From: Daucus carota subsp. sativus
Taxonomy: Eukaryota > Streptophyta > Magnoliopsida > Apiales > Apiaceae
Length of the DNA: 64,000 nucleotides
Direction of reading: 5' to 3'
Assembly (NCBI RefSeq): GCF_001625215.2
Contig: NC_030387.2
Span: 1,454,501 to 1,518,500 of the forward strand
Within the stretch, counting starts at the first letter, position 1, and every line of letters starts with the position of its first letter. Below are positions 1 to 9,343 of this stretch, piece after piece. The notes beneath the pieces were generated by a model. That model worked only from the letters and a program-made list of their open reading frames with translations, searched no databases and was not told the origin of the DNA. A program made the translations under genes and the position numbers.

Positions 1-209
1 TTACTCAAGTCATTAACACAATTATGTAATAATTCTTAAAAATCATTAAACAAGCCTGCCACTTCATGGTTTTAAATGACCCGCATAACAAGATTTTGAA
101 CCAAGTGATATTACTGTATGAAGGATATCAAAAAGAGAAAAACGGCATCAAGCTCGATTCCGATTTTCGGAAGCAATGTGAGACTATAAAAAATTGGAAG
201 TTATTGCTT
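1..209. other. 3' flank of the PAI gene
   Basis: AT-rich sequence downstream of the PAI stop codon. It presumably contains the 3'UTR of that minus-strand gene. No other gene or repeat is recognised. Confidence 0.4.
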
Positions 210-2087
210 TTAGCTATTGTAAGTTACAGATTCCACTGCATTAATAAAGGATAAAATCCGTGACTTATCCTTTTGAATGCCATCTGAACCACAAATGCCA
301 CTACTAACGTCGATTCCATCTGGCTTTAGAGTTTCAAGAGCTTCACATACATTGTGCGGGTATATCCCTCCTGCCAGGAGCCATCCATGTTTACTGTTTA
401 TTGAAGGTAGCTTAAATTGGGACCAATTGAACCCTTTACCACTGCACGTACATGCAAAAAGGACTGGTGTAAGATGCGAGAAAAAAAAGTCCAGACATTC
501 TTTATGACATACAAGAACATAATAGTCAAGTCATTCTTTATTGTTCAATGGTATGAATCCTGCAAACAATTTGTGTTTTTTGACTTTGCACTATAGAGTA
601 CTCTGCCCATTCGAAAATAAAGGTGAATGTATTTCAAAATTGACCTATAAGAATTTACAATTCGAAATGCAAGGATTTAATGTAAGAGGTCATCACAGTT
701 TACTTATTTTCTAGTCATAAAATACAAACACCATATGAAGTAGAATGAAGCTCATGAATTGTTGTAACAAATAAAGGTTCTTACCTGCCACCTTTTGAGC
801 TATCCACAAGTATCCAATCAACTAAAGAACAGTCATCTTCAGTTATATAATTTAAAAGGTTTCCATCTTCATTGGCGTTAAGGACATAGATTATCCGATT
901 TTCCTTGACCAACACTGGAAATGCAGCCCTTGAAGCATCTCCATGAAGCTACAAAAGTGGAACCCAGTTACCAGCTGAAGGAAACACAATAATATTAAAT
1001 GGTTATTCTTCAGCTAATTAAATTCAATGGTCACCTGCACAAACTCAAGTTCTGCTGCATTGGAAACCCTTGATATTGTGTCAGCATTATCATCAACAAA
1101 CACCCCAACAGGCTTTGCCCCATATTCTCTAGCAACTTTTGAAATATCCTTTGCAACAGTGACTGAAACTGAACGTTTTGAATTAGGCCAAAGAATCATT
1201 CCAATATAATCAGCACCTGCTTCTGCTGCCAAAGCAGCATCTCTAGCAGATGTAATCCCACACATCTTCACTAAAGGCCTACTATCTTCATGTTCACCGC
1301 GAGTAGCAGAAACTTTTGTTGCACAATGGATAATATTTCTTCTTCCTATCTTCCCTGAGAATACTATCCTTGATGATTGTGTTTCTAGTTTGGGAGCCTC
1401 CTGCATAACATTCAATATTGATACTTCATGCATCAATATTGTTATGATTTTTAGCGAACACATTGGGACAAAATCACAAATTATAAATTACTAGTTCAAC
1501 TACCAGGACAACAAATTACTTATAATGTTCAAACATGAGAAATCAATATTCATTATATACGGACACAAGTAAAACACAGATCTATCCTAAATAAAAGGAT
1601 AACAAGTTCGATAGTCAGCAGAAGCGAAATTTTAAAATAAATCACTAAAAAAAATGTGGTAATTGGTGGCGGATGGAAACCATGAGTTGATGAACATCTT
1701 CTAGAAAATCATAAAGCTTGATAATCACTACATATGATACCACAATTGTTCCATTACCAAAAAATAAAAACAATACACGATATTGACACATGAAAAATCA
1801 ACACATAAATTCAAGAAATGTTGTAAATAACATCAACGTCAAGGAGATGCTACCTCCAACTCCTACTTTCATCTACCACCTGCCACAATTTAGTGGTCAC
1901 AGGCTCAACTACCAATAAACATGGGTTCAGCTTTAACAGTATAGTATAGAAGTACAAAACCATGGTAGTTTGAACACGACACATCGACAAGAAAAATAAG
2001 TTACCAAGTAAAGTAGTTGTATGTTAACAAACCAGGGGTTTCTCTTGCACATAAATTTGTTGTTGTGAGTTGAAGCGGATTACCCAT
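210..2087 (-). CDS. PAI1: Phosphoribosylanthranilate isomerase, plastid (tryptophan biosynthesis)
   Basis: Catalyses the Amadori rearrangement of phosphoribosylanthranilate to CdRP (EC 5.3.1.24), third step of tryptophan synthesis, in the plastid stroma. Three core exons are well supported: 1400-1035, 948-785 and 441-210, all GT-AG and phase-consistent. Visible family motifs are [15 protein letters not shown] near the barrel start, [41 protein letters not shown] and [18 protein letters not shown] near the C-terminus. The stop is TAA at 210-212. An upstream exon at 2095-2005 contains an ATG at 2087 and ends at a GT donor. Its reading frame joins exon 2 cleanly only if an internal acceptor is used (after 'atcatcaag'), or if the start is a later ATG in that exon. 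The first 20-30 residues, the transit peptide, are therefore unresolved. Core identity is very sure; the start is not. Confidence 0.9.
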
Positions 2088-2220
2088 ATTTAAACCTGAA
2101 ATCAAAAACAAGATTGCAAGAATATTGTCATCAAAATAACATTCCCTTGAGCATGAGAACAACATTAACTGAAATAAAAAAAGATAAAATGTATAGTATT
2201 ACTAAAAGCAAGTTTCTTAA

Positions 2221-2415
2221 TGGCCTGTTTGGGAACCTGAATTTCATTTCAAATTCTGGATTTGATCAAATAACCTGTTTGGGAATATGGATTCGGATTT
2301 CATTTGAAATCCAGACATTCAAATGCTAGTATAAATCTGAGAATTTGAAATGAAAACTCAATTCCTGTCATTTGAATCCACCATTTGAAATCAAATGCAG
2401 GTTTCCAAACGGCCT
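2221..2415. mobile_element. MITE with GGCC..GTTTGG terminal repeats
   Basis: Left end GGCCTGTTTGGGAACCTG (2222) is mirrored by the right end, whose reverse complement is GGCCGTTTGGAAACCTG. The interior is made of degenerate inverted motifs around 'atttgaaat'. The element is about 195 bp. A 3-bp TTA may flank it on both sides, but I could not fix the target duplication. Lies just upstream of the PAI coding exons, in the inferred 5'UTR intron. Confidence 0.6.
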
Positions 2416-2505
2416 CTTAGGGTAATTTAATGAATAGCTACGATGCAACAATCTAACTGTTTCCGTGGGAATGGATAACATGGAAGCTAAGAGTGTGTGC
2501 ATTTA

Positions 2506-3167
2506 TGTAACACCCCAGTCCCACATCGAGAAGAGTGGGAATATTTGTTCAGTTTATAAGCATAAGTACCACTACCAATTGCACCAACAAATCATGATCT
2601 TTTGGGGGCCTATGGTGGGCTTGTGGATTACCCAAGTTGTTGCAGTTGGGCCAGTTTATTTCGGCTTATTTTCGGATTCGGAGTTCGGGACTTGACCTGA
2701 TTTTCGAAAAAGACTCGGGATTTGACCCGGGTTGTCACATATGGTATCAGAGCCAGGTTTCTCGAAAGCTTGATTCGTCAAGTTGCCGGAGGTGGGGACA
2801 CGAAGGCTGGTGGTATTATCCCGCAATGGACAGAGATCCGGAGGCGGGGACACGAAGCCAGCTGGTATTATCCCACAATGGCTAGAGGGGTTCGATCTGG
2901 GCCTATGGGCTATCCGTTTCGGCCTGACGAGGACGTCAGGAATTTAAGTGGGGGAGTTTGTAACACCCCAGTCCCACATCGAGAAGAGTGGGAATATTTG
3001 TTCAGTTTATAAGCATAAGTACCACTACCAATTGCACCAACAAATCATGATCTTTTGGGGGCCTATGGTGGGCTTGTGGATTACCCAAGTTGTTGCAGTT
3101 GGGCCAGTTTATTTCGGCTTATTTTCGGATTCGGAGTTCGGGACTTGACCTGATTTTCGAAAAAGAC
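2506..3167 (+). mobile_element. TRIM retroelement copy A (LTR - short internal - LTR)
   Basis: A 234-bp LTR (2506-2739) begins TGTAACACCCC and ends GTTGTCACA. It is followed at 2742 by TGGTATCAGAGCC, the usual methionine-tRNA primer binding site of plant LTR elements. An internal region of about 219 bp has no coding capacity and ends in a purine tract (AAGTGGGGGAG). A second LTR starts at 2959 and is nearly identical to the first for about 209 bp. The downstream LTR stops matching at about 3167, where unrelated TRIM-like sequence begins. The size and lack of gag-pol fit a terminal-repeat retrotransposon in miniature. Confidence 0.85.
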
Positions 3168-3400
3168 GTATGCATCTAGTTGTGGGCTTGGGATGTTATA
3201 AATGGCATCAGAGCTCTGCCCGGCCGGAGGTGCAACGGCACTGCCCGGGTTCCGTAAGTTTGATTTGTCGGCTCGACGAGGACGTCGAGCATATAAGAGG
3301 GGTTGTTTGTAACATCCCACATCGGTTAGATAAAAGAGTATTTGGGCCTTTATAAGTACAAGCAAATAACTAATGTATACCAATTTGCTAGCACTTTTTA
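3168..3400 (+). mobile_element. Fragment of a second, related TRIM family
   Basis: Reads as the tail of an LTR (ending GGGATGTTATA), then a primer-binding-like TGGCATCAGAGCT at about 3203. A short internal segment has the self-complementary GACGAGGACGTCG, then a purine tract, then a new LTR start TGTAACATCCCACATCGG at 3308. The LTR start is cut short at 3400 by the inverted TRIM copy B. It shares layout and LTR start with copy A but not its sequence. Confidence 0.65.
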
Positions 3401-4111
3401 TGTGACAACCCGGGTCAAATCCCGAGCCTTTTTCGAAAATCGGGTCAAGTCCCGAAATCCGAATCCGAAAATAAGTCTAAATATACTGGCCCAACTGCAA
3501 CAACTTGGGTAATCCACAAGCCCACCACAGGCCCCCAAAAGATCATGATTTGTTGGTACAATTGGTAGTAGTACTTATGCTTATAAACTGAACTAAAGTC
3601 TCCACACTCCTCGATGTGGGACTGGGGTGTTACAAACTCCCCCACTTAAATTCCTGACGTCCTCGTCAGGCCGAAACGGATAGCCCATAGGCCCAGATCG
3701 AACCTCTCTAGCCATTGTGGGATAATACCGGCTGGTTTCGTGTCCCCGCCTCCGGATCTCTGTCCATTGCGGGATAATACCACCAGCCTTCGTGTCCCCA
3801 CCTCCGGCAACTTGACGAATCAAGCTTTCGAGGGCCTGCTCGGCAACTTGACGAATCAAGCTTTCGAGAGCCTGCTCTGAATACCATATGTGACAACCCG
3901 GGTCAAATCCCGAGCCTTTTTCGAAAATCGGGTCAAGTCCCGAAATCCGAATCCGAAAATAAGTCTAAATATACTGGCCCAACTGCAACAACTTGGGTAA
4001 TCCACAGGCCCCCAAAAGATCATGATTTGTTGGTACAATTGGTAGTAGTACTTATGCTTATAAACTGAACTAAAGTCTCCACACTCCTCGATGTGGGACT
4101 GGGGTGTTACA
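3401..4111 (-). mobile_element. TRIM retroelement copy B, inverted relative to copy A
   Basis: Same family as copy A, read on the minus strand. LTRs lie at 3401-3634 and 3889-4111; the second lacks about 10 bp around 4004. The minus-strand primer site lies at 3875-3886 and the purine tract next to 3634. The internal region has a tandem duplication of about 35 bp (around 3803-3880). Flanks are TTTTA (3396-3400) and ATTTA (4112-4116), a possible 5-bp target duplication with one mismatch. No protein is encoded; apparent reading frames across it are chance. Confidence 0.85.
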
Positions 4112-4599
4112 ATTTATAATAGTATTAGTCGTAGTATAAAGCTCCATTACTTTCGCCCGGGAAGAAGGTCGAAGAATTATGCTGGAAACACAGTTTCAAA
4201 GCCACTAATCAATGGTTGTAATATTAACCCTAAGAGACTCTATAGACTATAGCTAAGCATGATATTCAACATCAATTAATCAGAGCCGACAATTAGTAAT
4301 CAACAATATTTCCGGAATTTAAACATTAACAATCACAACAATTTATAAGTAAATGCAATCCGCAACTAAAACTGATTCTCAGAAATGATTTAACAAACAG
4401 CAGTCAAGCACGCAATTTAACAAACAGGTGTGTGTATATATATGATTACACATAAGCACGCGAATCTCACCTGGCCAGATGCTTGAATCGAATGAATTGG
4501 GGAAAAAATTCAAAACCCCTGCGGCTGCCGCCTCTGCTTTTGGTCAGTAATCTTAATTCAGAATATATTTTATATTCACTCGTGACGATTAAACTAAGA
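4112..4599 (-). promoter_or_regulatory. Probable 5'UTR exon and promoter side of PAI
   Basis: Minus strand shows a good donor (CCAG|gtgaga, exon end 4471). The only plausible partner is the acceptor ttgatttcag|G at 2095, just before the PAI start. This would make a 5'UTR intron of about 2.4 kb that contains the MITE and all the TRIM copies. The exon itself (about 4471-4590) has no ATG in its last 60 bases. The rest is AT-rich with no other signal. The splice joining is inference from motifs only. Confidence 0.4.
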
Positions 4600-5059
4600 G
4601 GGGTGTATTGGATTGGGATTTTAAAGCATTTTTTTGCATTCATGAAATCCGAGGGTATTCGATTGGGATTGTTTGAAATCAATTAAAATCTTGAGGTATT
4701 CAATTGGGATTTTAAATTATGCTACAAAATCTGGTGGTATTCAATTAGGATTTTAAATTATGTTTTAAAATCCGATGGTATTCAATTGGGATTGTTTAAA
4801 ATCCATTAAAATCTGATGGTATTCAAATGCTGATGGATTTTATTTCATTTCATAAAATGATGGATTTCGTGGCATTTTTCAGTGTATTTTAAGTTTTTTG
4901 AAATCCCACCAAATTCAATGGGATTTTGAAGCATTGTACCTAAATCCTATCAACTCTGCGACATTTCATCAAGAATCCGCACAAAATCAAAATCACATAC
5001 AATCCATTAAAATCCATAGACTAAAAACAATGCATTAAAATCCCAATCGAATACACCCC
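4600..5059. mobile_element. MITE with GGGGTGTATT terminal repeats
   Basis: Ends are long and complementary: left GGGGTGTATTGGATTGGGAT, right reverse complement GGGGTGTATTCGATTGGGAT. Between them are about five degenerate copies of a 'ggtattcaattgggattttaaat' unit. About 460 bp, no coding capacity. TAA occurs near both ends (after 'aaac' on the left and after the final G on the right), which would fit a PIF/Harbinger-type duplication, but the exact boundary is off by one or two bases. Confidence 0.7.
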
Positions 5060-5664
5060 GTAAAAAGAGACGGAGGGAAATATAAATTATAAATAGATAA
5101 CTATCTTTAAAATTAAATTAGCATTTAACCCGTGCTATGCACAAATTAGTTACAAATTTAAAAAAAATGTAATATAACAAATGTGATTATATTAAATTTA
5201 GGTTCAAGATAATAAATATAATTGATTTAGAATTTAGTTTTAATTTATAATTTACTAAAAATAAATCAAAATTGATTAAAATAAATCAAAATTCATGATA
5301 CATTGATTGGTTGAATACATGTTGTTAAAATAAATAATTTGCATATTTTAAGATTTGACATCTCGGTTAGAATTTTCATTGAATGATAATCAAAAAATAC
5401 ATATGATTGGACTAAAATTAAAATTTGATAGAATAAATATGATTAGTCTAAAATTTAGTTGTTAAGTCTAACTATGATTATTATAAAATTCAGTTTCGAA
5501 ATAATTAATATAACTCGTGTAAAATTTAGATATGAAAAAATTGATATGGTTGGTTTAAAATTTAGGTGTTAGAAAGAAATTTAAATAACGAATATGATTG
5601 ATCTGAAATTTCGGTATGCTATCTAATTGTTTAAAATTAATTTAGAAATTAAAATGTAATTGAC
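5060..5664. other. AT-rich intergenic DNA
   Basis: Very AT-rich, with repeated short phrases of the 'atgattgatttaaaatttag' kind that suggest an old decayed repeat. No gene, tRNA or intact element seen. Confidence 0.4.
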
Positions 5665-5741
5665 TAAGGGATTGTTTGATAAATCTAAATAAAAAATGCT
5701 GAGTCATTAAATTTGTTGAATACACTGAATGAAAAATTTAA

Positions 5742-6396
5742 GGGATCTTTTTAAAAATACCCATCTGTAAAATTATTTTTTTAAAAATACTACCATCTTT
5801 TTCATTGTTTTTAAAAATACCTTTTCATAAAAAAAAAATTTCAAAAATACGATTTGCAACCTTTGCAACCTCATTTGCAACCTTGGGCGGCGCAGCCGTA
5901 AAAGTTGCAAATGAGGTTGTAAAAGTTGCAAATAAAAATGGAAAGTTGCAACTGTTGCAACTGCAATTGCAACTGGTTCAACTGAAAACTGTAAGTTGCA
6001 AAAGTTGCAAATGAGGTTGCAAAAGTTGCAAATGAGGTTGCAAATGAAGTTGCAACTGCAGTTGCAACTTTTGCAACTTCATTTGCAACTTCATTTGCAA
6101 CCTCAGTTGCAACTAACTGAAAACTATATATAGTTGTAAATGAGGTTGCAAAAGTTGCAAATGAGGTTGCAACTGCAGTTGCAACTTTTGCAACCTCAGT
6201 TGCAACTAAATGCAACTGAAAACTGTAAGTAACAACAGATGTTTGGTGTGCCCCTGGCGGGTCCATTAGATTACAATAGAATCAACTGAATGCAACCATA
6301 TGCAACTGAATACAACCATATGCAACCATATATGCAATTACAAATCCTGATTTCAAGTTCCAGTATTCAAATGTCATTTTCGACCTCATTTTCGGA

Positions 6397-6442
<46 letters not shown>

Positions 6443-6657
6443 TCCGAAAATGAGGTCGAAAATGACATTTGAAAACTGGAACTTGAAATCAGGTTGCAAT
6501 ACGGCTGGCGCTGCCTGTAGTTGCAAATGAGGTTGCAAAAGTTGCAAACAGTATTTTTGAAAAAAAAAATTATGAAAAGGTATTTTTAAAAATAATTCTG
6601 GAAGGTAGTATTTTTGAAAACAATAAAAGAAAAGGTAGGTAGTTTTGTAGATTTCCC
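5742..6657. mobile_element. MULE-type foldback element with 9-bp target duplication
   Basis: Flanked by perfect 9-bp direct repeats AAAATTTAA (5733-5741 and 6658-6666), as for Mutator-like elements. The two halves are inverted copies of each other: both contain poly-A/T stretches with 'gtatttttgaaaaa', then arrays of GTTGCAAATGAGGTTGCAA-like units (about 5850-6230 and 6520-6550). They also share a GGCGCAGCC-like block and a central palindrome. Ends are GGGATCTTTTT and, reverse complement, GGGAAATCTAC. A 131-codon minus-strand open frame across the GTTGCAA array is a by-product of the repeat, not a gene. Confidence 0.85.
6349..6490. repeat. Long near-perfect palindrome with (TA)n core
   Basis: Arms of about 52 nt (6349-6400 and 6439-6490) are complementary with a single mismatch; the innermost 35 nt are perfect. 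The loop is an AT dinucleotide run at 6401-6438. Centre of the foldback element above. Confidence 0.9.
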
Positions 6658-6981
6658 AAAATTTAACTAAATAAAAAATTACTGAAAGAAAATTGCTCTT
6701 TGATAACAATCATATTAAAATATCTGAATGATTTATATTTACTATTTTATCCTTAAACTAGTTTTCTCAATAGTGATTAACATGATTAACATTTGACGTG
6801 AGGAAACTATTAATTCTAAATCATCAATTTGAAAGCTATAATTTCAAAATACATCATAAATCATCCGAAATGAATTGAATACAACATAGTTTTAGAATAA
6901 CAATACTGAAAATGAAATCTAGTCTAATTGATTTGCGATTTGATCGCGTAGATTATTTATATACTGCACTCGTTGAGTACC

Positions 6982-8216
6982 TCATTGTTGTCTATAGTGT
7001 TGTTCTCGATTCAACTGATTTTCATGTTGATCATTTCCTTCTTCCTCATCTGAACTTGAAGCATTGTCATATTCAGCAAACAAAGTATCATCAATTTTCT
7101 CAATTTTAATAAAATTGTGTACCGCAAAGCAAGCTACGACTATATCTCTTTGTACGGAAAAAGGATACGGAGCCATTAGTTTCAAGATCGGAAATCTTGA
7201 TTTTAACACTCCATATGCTCTTTCAATAACATTTCTCAGTCGTGCATATGCATGGTTGAACTTTTCTTGCCTTGTCGAAGCACGACGACCGTTAAAATCT
7301 GCTGCCCAATATCTTGTATTGCGAAATGGCACCAAAAATCCTCTTGTGTTTGTATATGCAGCATCACATAGATAATATTTATTTGTATTTATAAACAAGT
7401 ACTACTTAAATATCACATAACGAAAATTAGAAATTTGAAATGAATACATATTACGTACTTGGTGGAGGAAAAGGGAAAGCCAGCGTCCGGATCAAATGCA
7501 ACTTCTGTTAGAATTCTTGAATCATGTGCAACTTCTTCCCAACCAGCCCAAACAAAGGTAAAAAATCATAAAAAAAATCACATATTCCTAGAACATTTTG
7601 ATAGCATTCACCCCTTTCCCTTCCTCTATAGCATGTTTGTTGATCATTAGGAATAATTGCATGTATAAGTGTACCATCCAGTGCACCAACCGCTCCCTAT
7701 ATTAACAAAAAATAGTGATATATAAATATATAAATATAATATATCTATGAAGTTGTATAAAGAACATTTATTTACCGAAAAAATTCTTCTTAATGCCTTG
7801 TGGCTGCTTGGAATATCTGGGTTTGGATCAAAGGAGGTCGGCACTATAATTTCTTTTGCAAATTCCATCATTCCATTTGGTACCTCATGAAAACAGCTAT
7901 GAATAGTTTGAGAAGAGTGCTGAAAATCATGTTTGAGCACCCGGAAGCGTTCATCATGTCCAATGACTATCAAGAATGTCGCCATTTTTTCTTCGACCGT
8001 GATATATCGACTATCTTGTAACCAATTCTTTTGTCTAAAATGATCAAATAATCGCCCATATGCAGTTCGAGAAAGCCGCATTAAATCATGACATTATGTG
8101 CCTGGACCTGTCAACAACTCTAATGTATAAGCATGTCCCGTAAAAGCCGAAGTGAGATCTCTTTTCCTTGATCTTCTTTGTTTTTTATGTAGAGTCAAAT
8201 AATAATATATCATCAT
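6982..8216 (-). pseudogene. Harbinger DDE nuclease (HARBI1-like, DDE_Tnp_4), disrupted
   Basis: Transposase of the surrounding Harbinger element. The minus-strand reading starts at ATG 8216. It runs through RLSRTAYGRLFDHFRQKNW and a donor after 7776, then exon 2 (about 7694-7454) with GALDGTLIHA (first catalytic Asp), then CYRGRERGECYQNVLGICDF and WAGWEEVAHDSRIL (second Asp). Exon 3 has YLCDAAYTNTRGFLVPFRNT, NVIERAYGVLKSRFPIL (catalytic Glu) and ACFAVHNFI. Lesions are a TAA at 8094-8096 where the family has a coding residue, and a one- or two-base frameshift in a poly-T tract (minus strand) at about 7560-7575. Otherwise the DDE triad is intact, so inactivation looks recent. Confidence 0.85.
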
Positions 8217-8429
8217 GCACATTAATATATCACTAATATTCATATTCAACCTAGCAAAGAAAATATAAATGAAAGCAATACATCAATTATAAATCACATA
8301 ATATCGATGCAGAATTTAAATTCATACAAAGATCTAAAAATAAATCTAACGGAAAAACCGAAACATAAATGTCTAAACAAAATTAGATTGAGTAGCCTAT
8401 AATAATTTCAATGCATAATATCAATGCAA

Positions 8430-8700
8430 AATTTCCAATGACTGTGGCCTAAGACTACTGCCATGTCTTTCCGATTCAGCTGCTTCACGAATACAAGCTT
8501 ATAGGAATGTTTTCTGAACATTTTCATATTTCCAAACCACTTTAGGCTTCTTTTGAGTCTTAGCTGGAGTTTCCATACCTAATGCACTATATATTATTAA
8601 AGCTACATAAATTCTAATTAATTGTTTTATCGAGGAGTCTAAACACACTCTGTAATTCAAGTGGTATCCTGAGACCCATTTTAATCCATTCTTATTCAAA
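8430..8700 (-). pseudogene. Myb/SANT-like companion protein of Harbinger, broken
   Basis: Minus strand from about 8575 reads METPAKTQKKPKVVWKYENV, then QKTFL, a TAA stop, then ACIREAAESERHGSSLRP. This matches the Myb/SANT-like domain of Harbinger accessory proteins, where a Glu codon is expected at the stop. A further piece upstream (LNKNGLKWVSGYHLNY, 8700-8650) resembles the following part of the same domain but lies on the wrong side, so the gene seems rearranged as well as broken. Confidence 0.55.
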
Positions 8701-9343
8701 GCACGTACTAGTTGTTGGAGAGAGTTGATTTATATATTAATATATAATCACAAAAGTAGAGCTATACTCCTTGATAGCATTTTATATAATGAACATACAT
8801 ATTATCAAGACATATAATACATACGAAGTCAAGCCAAATAGTAGTGTCATATTATTAATTTGAATATACCATGAGATTGAAAGTAAAAGAAGGCTCGTGA
8901 TCTGGAAAAACTTTAAGCGGTATAGTTGTTATATATGCATGCATGGCTATTCACACTAACAACAAATAGGCACACAAGGAGGAGCATATACAGAAAGTAA
9001 TATTACACAAGACATAAGAACCTGTACACATAGCATAGCCCATATATCAAGATTAATCAATTCATTGTTTTCAAGAAAAGTGGTGTGTATCTGAATAGAG
9101 CAGTGCAGCAGCCGCACAAAGAATGGGGAGAATAGAGATAAAGGGTAATGAGTTTGAGGATATATATTAAAAAACCTATTCAGAGTCCCACTTACCGAAT
9201 AAGTGAGAGTCCACACAATTATCCAATAAGTGTGTTTTGGTTTCATTAAGAGTGTTTGATAATGAATTAAAAAAACCAAACCTCTGCCCGAACAAGTTAA
9301 ATGGTTACTAAGAGGTTATTAAGTGTTATCAAACAACCCCTAA

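Larger units (their letters stand above)
5668..9340 (-). mobile_element. PIF/Harbinger DNA transposon, near-complete, with nested insertion
   Basis: Terminal repeats are GGGATTGTTTGATAA (5668-5682) and, as reverse complement, GGGGTTGTTTGATAA (9326-9340), 14 of 15 identical. Both are flanked by TAA (5665-5667 and 9341-9343), the 3-bp target duplication typical of this superfamily. Inside on the minus strand are a DDE nuclease gene (6982-8216) and remains of a Myb/SANT-like gene (8430-8700), the standard two-gene set of Harbinger elements. A MULE-type foldback (5742-6657) was inserted later; without it the element is about 2.75 kb. Both genes carry stops, so this copy is not autonomous now. Confidence 0.88.

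Noticed and set aside
2506..4111. Several open frames of 60-100 codons in the TRIM region
   Set aside because: They mirror each other in the inverted copies, have no protein-family resemblance and cross LTR and primer-site boundaries.
2506..4111. Cassandra-type TRIM with a 5S rRNA-like LTR
   Set aside because: The LTRs lack the 5S promoter box sequences; only the general TGTAAC..CCCACATCG start is similar.
5871..6266. Minus-strand open frame of 131 codons rich in Val-Ala-Thr-Ser-Phe repeats
   Set aside because: It lies wholly inside the GTTGCAA repeat array of the foldback element; the open frame follows from the repeat unit, not from a gene.
6349..6490. tRNA, miRNA precursor or origin of replication for the central palindrome
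   Set aside because: No tRNA boxes; symmetry continues into the rest of the foldback, so a transposon explanation is enough. Small-RNA data would be needed for a miRNA claim.
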